Origin: Melitaea cinxia
Taxonomy: Eukaryota; Arthropoda; Insecta; Lepidoptera; Nymphalidae
Direction of reading: 5' to 3'
Length of the DNA stretch: 64,000 bases
Assembly (NCBI RefSeq): GCF_905220565.1
Contig: NC_059415.1
Location: 3,888,001 to 3,952,000, forward strand
Shown here: in pieces, positions 56,696 through 64,000 of the stretch
Position numbering within the stretch: the first letter of the stretch is position 1
Layout of the letters: every line of letters starts with the position of its first letter
Position numbers and translations under genes: made by a program
The notes under the pieces: generated by a model
Told to the model about the DNA's origin: nothing
What the model saw: the letters and a program-made list of their open reading frames with translations, nothing else
Database searches by the model: none

Positions 56696-56975
56696 AGAAA
56701 GAGAAGAGGAAAAAAGATACACGAGCTTTCATATTTTTGTGCTTCTTACATAAATTTAAAAATCTCTACCAAAAATGGTGGGAAAACTTTCGTATTAATT
56801 TAAAAAAAAAAAAAACCTATTAATTGAAGTAAGAATTAAAAAGAAGGGAATGGATAATCTCTCTATTAAGAGCGGATTGTTATCAAGTGTTTGTGATATA
56901 ATCGGGATCGACCACTTAACGTGGGGAGCCACAAAGTCAAATCCTTCAGATCAGATAATATGTAGCATCAAGCTT
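56696..56975. other. AT-rich spacer
   Basis: Nothing recognised. Confidence 0.4.
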
Positions 56976-57090
56976 TTTTTTCGATTCGGCCTATTGCAGT
57001 CTACTGCTGGACATAGGCCTCCCCAAGTTCGCGCCAAGCATGTCGGTATTCTGTAATCGTCATCCAGCCGTCACCGGCAATCTTACGTAT
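56976..57090 (-). mobile_element. RTE LINE 3' tail fragment
   Basis: GGCCTATTGCAGTCTACTGC to GCAATCTTACGTATAG matches the last 110 bases of the RTE at 3530-4752. It lies between two oppositely oriented family C copies. Confidence 0.75.
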
Positions 57091-57109
57091 AGTTACGTAT
57101 AGCTAGATT

Positions 57110-57720
57110 AATAATTGTGTTTGCTCGCAAACGAAAAAAAACCGACTTCAATTACATCGACGAGTAATACAACGTAGATCGACGAAAAAATACTCAAGTA
57201 ACTGCGCGTTATCAAAGATTACTCAAAAAGTAGTTATCAGATCTCAATGAAATTTATATGTGACCACATGACAAAGATCAGCTTTCGATTAAATTAAAAA
57301 TTATTAAAATCGGTACACCCAGTAAAAAGTTATTGCGGATTTTCAAGAATTTCCATCAATTTCTCTGGGATCCCATCATCAGATCCTGGTTTCCTTATCA
57401 TGATACCAAACTAGGGATAACTCCTTTTCAACAAAAAAAGAATTATCGAAATCGGTACATCCAGTAGAAAGTTATGCGGTATAATACAACGTAGGTCGAC
57501 GAAAAAAGCGTCAAGTAAAAACGCATTATTAGATATAGCTCGAAAAGTAGTTGTTAGATCTCAAATAAATTTAAATGGGACCAATTGGCACACACCACCT
57601 TTCGATTAAAAGAAAATTTGTCGAAATCGCTCCACCCAGTCAAAAGTTCTGATGTAACATACATAAAAAAAAAATACAGTCGAATTGAGAACCTCCTCCT
57701 TTTTTGGAAGTCAGTTAAAT
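57110..57720 (-). mobile_element. Family C repeat, full-length long form
   Basis: Reverse orientation, TAATTGTGTTTGCTCGCAAA to GGAAGTCAGTTAAATA. Both internal blocks are present (about 57160-57335 and 57480-57650), as in the 9490-10094 copy. Confidence 0.8.
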
Positions 57721-58769
57721 ACATAACATGTATATTTTTTTATATCTGATGAAAATATTTTTAGTCTGGCTCATCATATTTACTCTGAGAGGAAATCGAA
57801 CTCGTGACCTATCTAATATCTATGTACCTTCTGTATTTTTCTTTTGCCTTTAATCTAAGTCTTCGCAAACGTATTTTAGCTTATATTTTAAGTATTAAAT
57901 GACAATAAAAATGTCTAATGTAGAGCGAGTTTTATTTTAGAATTGTTAAGAAGTTCCTCAGTCTGGAGTCTCTATTTACTGATTGGCTTGAGCTTTATTG
58001 GGCTTATTTTAATTGAAAATATATTCATGTTAACTAGGGCTAATTATTGTTAAAAATGGAATCGAATTGAGAACCTCCTCTTTTTTTTAAGTCGGTTCAA
58101 TATGAAAATGTATGCAGTAATAAATTATTAATTAATTAATTATACAGAGAAACCTAGGCTGAAAACTAGTACCTATAGAAAAGTATTTGATTTACAACCT
58201 AGGTCTGCGCATGCGTGATACTATGCTACTCGAACGCGCAGTTTTGAGCGTTGAATATTTTTTATTTTATAAAATACTAAATATTATAAAACTACAGGTC
58301 TATACTTTATTGGTTTTCAAAGCACATTCCAATATCAAGATTTACTGGTTTGATTAGGAAACATATTTTCTTCTCAAAACAAATAAAAGCTTAATATGAA
58401 GCTCTTCGCTTAAAACGCATACCAAGTACCTACTAATCAAAAGATTTGTTGTTTGGTAAAAAAATATTTTAGTCCTGAAGTTAAGTATACAAGTAATCTT
58501 AGAGGAACACTGAACTTCTAATTATTAACTCTTATTTTAAAGTTTATGGTAATGTGATTACAATACAGCCTACATCTTTATACAACAAAAATGCATGACA
58601 TGTATAATAATTGTTTCTTTTATAATCTATCAATAGGCGATCTCATAAGAAAGACGATCGATAATCGCAAATCGATATTTAATTGAGTGAAATCTATTTA
58701 TTTTTCTTTATTGTTATTATTATTATATTTCATTTGCTAGCAAATGAAATTAAACTAATAACTAATACT
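57721..58769. other. Spacer with an isolated family C terminus
   Basis: About 58057-58096 is one family C end only (GAATTGAGAACCTCCTC..AAGTCGGTTC). Otherwise AT-rich. Confidence 0.4.
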
Positions 58770-58947
58770 TTTTCACTCATCATCATCACTTCAGCCTATC
58801 GCAGTCCACTGCTGGACATAGGCCTCAACGAGTTCGCACCAAAAATGACGCGAACTCATGTGTTTTGCCCATAGTCACTACGCTGGGCAGGCGGGTTGGT
58901 GACCGCAGGGCTGACTTTGTCGCACCGAAGACGCTGCTGCCTGTACC
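58770..58947 (-). mobile_element. Family A retroposon, 5'-truncated, 9-base TSD
   Basis: Direct repeat ACTAATACT at 58761-58769 and 58948-58956. The minus-strand copy starts inside the GGCAGCAGCGTC block and ends with (GAT)n-like tail. Confidence 0.85.
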
Positions 58948-59329
58948 ACTAATACTAATTATAATGCTTTTTTAACTACTTATGATTATAATATTTTTTT
59001 ATTAACTGTAAAATTACACTATTATTAAAATTTCTACTAACAAAAAAAGCCAACAATCAAATTTGTTAAATAATTAAATTATATTAGTTTAAGACTAATC
59101 ATTCGCTTTACAATAAAACGACCATCGTCCACTCCGAACATCTACTGCATAGTTCTTAATAATATACACAATTATATGCTCTATAGTTCAACAAATAAGG
59201 ATGGTATTAGTATGAAAGTATTTGCTGTGATATCTATGTCGCTTCTTGTATTTTATGTATTATATGTGTGTATTTTCAAACAGTACTCTTTATTAGAGCG
59301 TCTTCAGATATATTTTGAGATATGTTAAA
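58948..59329. other. AT-rich spacer
   Basis: Nothing recognised. Confidence 0.4.
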
Positions 59330-59989
59330 AAACGCACAGAGCTGGGGAATCACCTAAATCTTACAGCAGATCACAGCTAAATAATACTGCTTTCAAGCAG
59401 TGTTGTGCTCCTGTGGTGAGTGAGGGGATATCCATTAATTACGCAAGCTACGAAAGGGAGGGGGGTCCAATGAGATGTCACCAAATTTCATTTAAGGGAG
59501 AGGGCAGGGGGGGGGGGGGGCATTTGAAATTCTTACATCAACTTCAAAAAATATAAAATATTACAGATATTAAAAATATATATAATTTGAGTGTTCATTT
59601 TGCCCGCTAAAATAAATCTCATGGCTATTAAAAACAATTTAGTTTTTCCTTTGAACTTTATTTAATTTACATAAAGTAACTGTAGTATACTTGAACAGTT
59701 TATTATTTCCCATCGATCTCTATTATATTCAGCGTTGATCTCACGCAAGGGGTCCAGGTGAAAGTCACTAAATCTCACCTAAGGGGCGGGGGGGGGGGAG
59801 ATAATGATCTAATCTGATCGAAAAATAACTCATTTAATTAATGGACTAACCTAAGGTGACCTGAACTCCTGGGTAGGTTGGGGGTAGGATCAGCAACGCG
59901 CTTGCGATGCTTCTGGTGTTGCAGGCGTCTTTAGGCTACGGTAATCGCTTACCATCAGGTGAACCTGTGTACGGATCTAGTCGTATAAA
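59330..59989 (-). mobile_element. Family B repeat split by a MITE
   Basis: Left part 59330-59425 (ACAGCAGATCACAGCTAAAT..CTGTGGTGAGTGAGG) and right part 59852-59989 (TAAGGTGACCTGAACTCCTG..GTAATCGCTTACCATCAGG) are adjacent in intact copies. Confidence 0.85.
59426..59851. mobile_element. MITE with TCCATTAATTA ends and two polyG runs
   Basis: Inverted ends TCCATTAATTACG (59431-59443) and TAATTAATGGA (59835-59845). PolyG runs at about 59507-59520 and 59789-59798. Flanked by a 5-base duplication with one mismatch (TGAGG 59421-59425, TAAGG 59852-59856), where intact family B reads GAGTAAGGTGACC. Confidence 0.8.
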
Positions 59990-60271
59990 AAAAGCGTTAT
60001 TACATCTTCTACTTACGTACTTATACTTCTTACTGAAATCAAAACATTAATTGACCCTTACGATTCGTATCGGTAAAGTATATTCTGAAAATTAAAAATT
60101 AAAATCCCTGCGTTTCATCACACGCGGTCTGAAGACGGCATAACTTGCATTAACGCACACATACACATAATGATGCTGCGACACACGATAAGATATAATG
60201 TCCGTACAAAATGTCCGACACGCCACTGATGTCAACCGCTGTACACGTTATATTTAATATTATTATATAGA

Positions 60272-60545
60272 CTAGCTGTGCCCGTGACTTCGTCCGCGTG
60301 GAATAAAAAAAAAACTTATTGTTTAATTCGCAGAGTTACAAAATAAATAAATTTCTAGAATGAAGGTAGCCTACGTTACTCCTTATTACATTAGGTATCT
60401 GCCAGTCCCGTCAAAATCAGAGAATAGCCGTAACATACAGACAGACAGACAAAATTGTAAAAAATGTTATTTTCCATAGGCATTTAGTGAAAGCATTTAA
60501 TTTAATATTAGAAACAGACACTCCAATTTTATTAATTTGTATAGA
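60272..60545 (-). mobile_element. Helitron, CTAGCTGTGCCCGTGACTTCG group
   Basis: Minus strand: TC at 60545-60544 after A, CTAG at 60275-60272 before T. Hairpin close to the end with one changed base. Confidence 0.8.
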
Positions 60546-60552
60546 TACTATA

Positions 60553-60670
60553 CACGCCCGCTCTGGTATAGTGGTGCGTGTAGGCGCATAACTCCAGCGG
60601 CTTGCGAGTTCGATTTTCACGCGGGGTGGATATTTGTATTAGTACAAATATATGTTAACGGGTATTTGTC
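60553..60670 (+). mobile_element. tRNA-headed SINE
   Basis: A box TGGTATAGTGG (60564-60574) and B-box-like AGTTCGATTTTC (60607-60618) at tRNA-like spacing. The body starts GGGGTGGATATTTGTATT. It abuts the preceding Helitron. Not a cloverleaf tRNA. Confidence 0.65.
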
Positions 60671-61404
60671 CTATAGACCAGTGCTTTTAACTTTTGAAAC
60701 AAAAAAAGTAGGATGAAACCCATTGTAAACGACGAGAATACAACGAAAATGAAAGGAAAAATAAATTAAGGAAGATCTGAGGTCATTCATCGATTTATTA
60801 GACGTTGTCGCGTCAAAAAGAAATGATTTGAATTGTCGATATTGAGCTTGATTGGTTTTAAGAATTACATCCACTACGTAAGCAGCACGAAAAAATTACG
60901 TGTCAAACGATGTTCAAACAAGTGATTGTTATGTAAAACACACAAATATTCGACCTCCAATGTACCACGAGACAGACGAACAAAAACTAAGCATATTTAA
61001 ATGGTATCTTTGTATGGAGGGATCGCATTATGATAATTATTGTAATTGTGGACGCCGCGGGCGAGAATCACAGGATTTTATTTCGCATTCTCGGAAAAGG
61101 TATTGTATTCGATACGTGTAAAAATAATTTGTTGATATAAATATATCACGACCCATCCTTTTATATAAATTTTAGTATTCCACTCTTTATTTAAAACCAA
61201 ATACGTTTACAATTTTTTAACCCGCCAAACTATTTCGCACAAACGTTTATTAAATCAGTTCAGGATTTAGATATTATTTAAAGTATCAAACACTCATCGA
61301 GACTCGTAGAAATTGTAATTATATTTATGTATCATTAAATTTAATCGTTTTCTTACATTATAACTCTAAAATTATACGGCATTTTTTAAATATTAGGTAC
61401 TTAC
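60671..61404. other. Spacer with an uncharacterised + frame at 60900-61121
   Basis: The 73-codon frame has six Cys (CMEGSHYDNYCNCGRRGRES region) and ordinary composition but no recognised family or upstream signal. Low support. Confidence 0.25.
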
Positions 61405-61490
61405 TACCTTTAACAGAAAAACTGGCAAACAGAAGCAAATGACCGAGACCACTGGAGTTCTCTGGAGGAGGCCTTCACATTCATAGCTTG
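61405..61490 (+). mobile_element. LINE C-terminal relic
   Basis: CTTTAACAGAAAAACTGGCA then a frame reading NWQTEANDRDHWSSLEEAFT and a stop. The W-x(5)-A-x-DR-x-x-W-x-x-x-EEAF pattern is the C-terminal end of insect endonuclease/RT LINEs (RTE-like). Confidence 0.55.
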
Positions 61491-63280
61491 AGGGGTTCAT
61501 GCATATCTTTATTAGAAACTTTTTTTTTCTTTACTTCGAAATAATGAAATAAAATTCTTTTATTTTTCTTTTGTTTATTTATACTACCTTTAAATTTAAC
61601 TACCTTTATTATGAAAAAAAAATATATGTATTTTTTCTAATAAAATTAATAGGTTATTAACTAAATACCTTTATCATCTATCATTATCATTATATATAAA
61701 TCAGACTAATTCTATTTAAATTTTATATATTTTTTTATAACCTTAAAATATAAGTCTAAAGAATTTCGTTGAGTATCGAAAGCAGACACGTTGCCGAGAG
61801 TATCTGAAGCGGATTAAAAACGGATTATAGTAATTTTTTTCTCAGTTATTTACGTTCATCTTGAGCTGTCGTAATTTTAACTGAATTGCATAATTAAGGG
61901 TTTAGTCTTTTGCCTGCAATGAGAGTGACTACGGGCTTATATTTCTCAGGACGATGGATATAATCTTTATTATAAGTTAAATAAAAAATATTAAGTCAAT
62001 ACCTACTTGGACATTACCAGTGGTCGCTCGGTGGTCGAAAATTCGACCATAATTAATTTAAATTATAAGTTTGAACATTATTAAGGTTCTATTGTCAAAG
62101 ACTATAACTTCTATAATAATAAACAAAAGAGTATGTGTCCAATACACGGTAGTAGTGTGTGTAGAAAAATTAAGCATTCTGCACTCCTTCTTTCTTTCAT
62201 ACTCCTCCGTTCGCGCAATTTCGTAAAAAGGGGTACAAATTTTTTGCTTCACGTATTAATATATAGATGTGGTTATTTGTAAGCAAAGTATATTTTTGTT
62301 TCCGATTTTTTTCGAATATCTTAAGTTTTTATTTTGTTTTATTTTATTCATTTCTTTTAAGTTAATTTTTTTTAGTTTAAGTAAGTCTTAAACCGTCAGT
62401 CACTCGACATAAATAACATAATGTCTAAAAGTATGTGCATTATTGATGTCATAGTGGTCCTTCATAATATTCAAAAATGGTCACTCTATCCAAACAAAAT
62501 ATGCATTTTTATCTATTATTGATTTAACATGGTTGTAATAAAGTTTATTTTCCGTTGATGATGGGATTTATTAAAAAACTTAAGTGTAAATCAGCATTGT
62601 TACAAATTATATGTTAGATATTTGAATTAATTTTTGTAAATCGTTGTTAGGATTACTGATTTCTTTTAATATTTTTCTGTTCCATGATAAATACCTAATA
62701 GTTAAGAGGATTGGGATGGAAGACTTATATAAAATTGAAACCGATGTCTGTGTGTAAAAGATATTTAGAAAAAACAAATTATGGTGTTTTTTTCAACAAA
62801 AGTTAAAACAATTTTTATCAATAGATACCAATACACAGAGATAACAATAAACATAAAAAAACAATTAATTTTTTCATCATTCTTCTTATCTGTATATTAT
62901 TTATTCGACAAATGTAATACACGAAAGTTGATATATAATTTTAAGGTAATGTGTTATTCTGTAAGTACCTATATCTAACTTGAAATCTTCTGTTGGTTAA
63001 GTCTTTACCGATATAGCATCTATGAGTGAAATTATTACTTTATAAATTATCGCAGTGAAATCATAACGCAAAATTCCACGTGGAAAAACCATTTGTCAAT
63101 AAAAAAATATGAATGCGGTCCTCTAGTTCTGCACTATAAAACTTAATATTTTAATGATGAAATGACGCCCGTGGCTATAAAACTAAACCATCATCAGGTA
63201 AACGCATGTGAATCCGCACTGCACGAGTAGGTTCAACATAAAAACTCTTTTCACCAACTAAAAGTTAACATAATCCTCCA
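61491..63280. other. AT-rich DNA, nothing recognised
   Basis: No supported gene or repeat. Short frames at 62058-62252 and 62781-62978 are AT-driven. Confidence 0.4.
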
Positions 63281-63375
63281 CCGGTCTCGTTATAAATATT
63301 GTCGCGGAGCGGAACTCACACGCACCTGTATCCGGCGTCACTTCCGCTGATCGACGCGCTAGCGGTCGGTAAAAT
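63281..63375 (+). promoter_or_regulatory. Possible promoter, TATA-like box with GC-rich downstream sequence
   Basis: TATAAATA (63291-63298) is followed about 25 bases on by GAACTCACACGC and a CpG-rich stretch (TCGACGCGCTAGCGGTCGG). No open frame follows inside the window. A chance match is quite possible. Confidence 0.2.
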
Positions 63376-63550
63376 AATTTACATTTATTTCAAATATGCA
63401 TACTTGTGTTATCGGTTTTCAAAATTCCACAGTTAATAAATATGTTATTAAAACGTAAAACGACATATTTAATATGATTGTTACTTTTTCTAAATTCCTG
63501 ATATTTCGATGTAGATAATAAATAGGTTATAGATTTTATTATATATTGAG

Positions 63551-63829
63551 ATTTTGCACAGCAGGAAATATTTTGCTCAAAGTCTCGAGCAACCCGACTG
63601 AGAAGTACTTCAACCTTACAGAAGATGTCAGCTAAGTAATACTGCTCTGAAGCAGTGCTGTGTCCCTGTGGTGAGTAACGTGGCCAGAGCAGAGAGCTCC
63701 TGGGGAAGGTCGGGGGTAGGTCGGCAACGAGGTTGTGATGCTTCTGGTGTTGCAGGCGCCTACAAGCTACGGTAACCACTGCCCATCAGGTGAGCCGTAC
63801 GCTTGTTTGCCGACCCAGTTGTATAAAAA
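63551..63829 (-). mobile_element. Family B repeat, near full length
   Basis: ATTTTGCACAGCAGGAAATA to CGCTTGTTTGCCGACCCAG. The 129-codon minus frame across it (63779-63390) is a by-product of the repeat. Confidence 0.8.
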
Positions 63830-64000
63830 TGGGAAAAAATAAGTTATATAGGTACCTATATAAAGTTTCAATTTGTTTTTATTACTTATAGAAACAATAC
63901 AATTTAAATTCGTTTGCATTAGTAAGCATTAAGTTTAAATGACTCGACTATTTTTTTTTCTTTATACTTGAATGGTTACGGCTAAAATTATTATTATTAA

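Noticed and set aside
63390..63779. Minus frame of 129 codons
   Set aside because: Covers a family B repeat plus AT-rich flank; conservation with other copies is at the nucleotide level only, with stops elsewhere.
1..64000. LTR retrotransposons or endogenous viral sequences
   Set aside because: I saw no paired long terminal repeats, primer-binding site or gag/integrase motifs on either strand.

Overview
The window is AT-rich, repeat-dense animal nuclear DNA. The repeat families are those typical of moths and butterflies: Helitron ends reading CTAG-CTGTGCCCGCGACTTCG, RTE tails reading GGCCTATGTCCAGCAGTGG, and LINE 3' ends carrying a GATCGCT/AGCGAT hairpin. I infer a lepidopteran; the species cannot be told. 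There are no bacterial operons, CRISPR arrays or confident tRNA/rRNA genes. No long ATG-to-stop reading frame looks like a host gene; the frames that can be recognised belong to retrotransposons.

One host gene is clear. It is an RYBP/YAF2 homologue (Polycomb repressive complex 1) on the + strand in three exons: 11652-11787, 21710-21879 and 25591-25695. Together they give a 136-residue protein with a RanBP2-type zinc finger at the N-terminus and the conserved C-terminal RYBP segment. Its introns (9.9 kb and 3.7 kb) are filled with transposons. Two further exon candidates stand alone: a possible first coding exon at 27418-27496 (+) and a possible terminal exon at 32234-32329 (-). I recognise neither product.

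The rest is transposon strata. In this annotation 'family A' is a retroposon of about 350 bp whose 3' tail matches the RTE LINE tail. 'Family B' is a repeat of about 270 bp running from CGGCAAACAAGCGTACGG to CCCTACCTCAG. 'Family C' is a repeat of about 300-600 bp with subterminal CCGACTTC/GAAGTCGG inverted repeats. There are also several Helitron groups, tRNA-headed SINEs, two PIF/Harbinger derivatives, one hAT-like element, polyG-bearing MITEs, a foldback element, and degraded LINEs (RTE, Jockey/CR1-like, RNase H-bearing).

Layout: 1-11.3 kb intergenic repeats, including an RTE LINE nested in a transposase-like relic; 11.4-27 kb the RYBP gene; 27-32.4 kb an RNase H LINE interrupted by a Harbinger element, and the two orphan exons; 32.4-64 kb repeats only, with LINE-in-retroposon and MITE-in-repeat nests. 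Several nests have exact target-site duplications, so relative insertion order can be read directly. I found no new defence or metabolic system.
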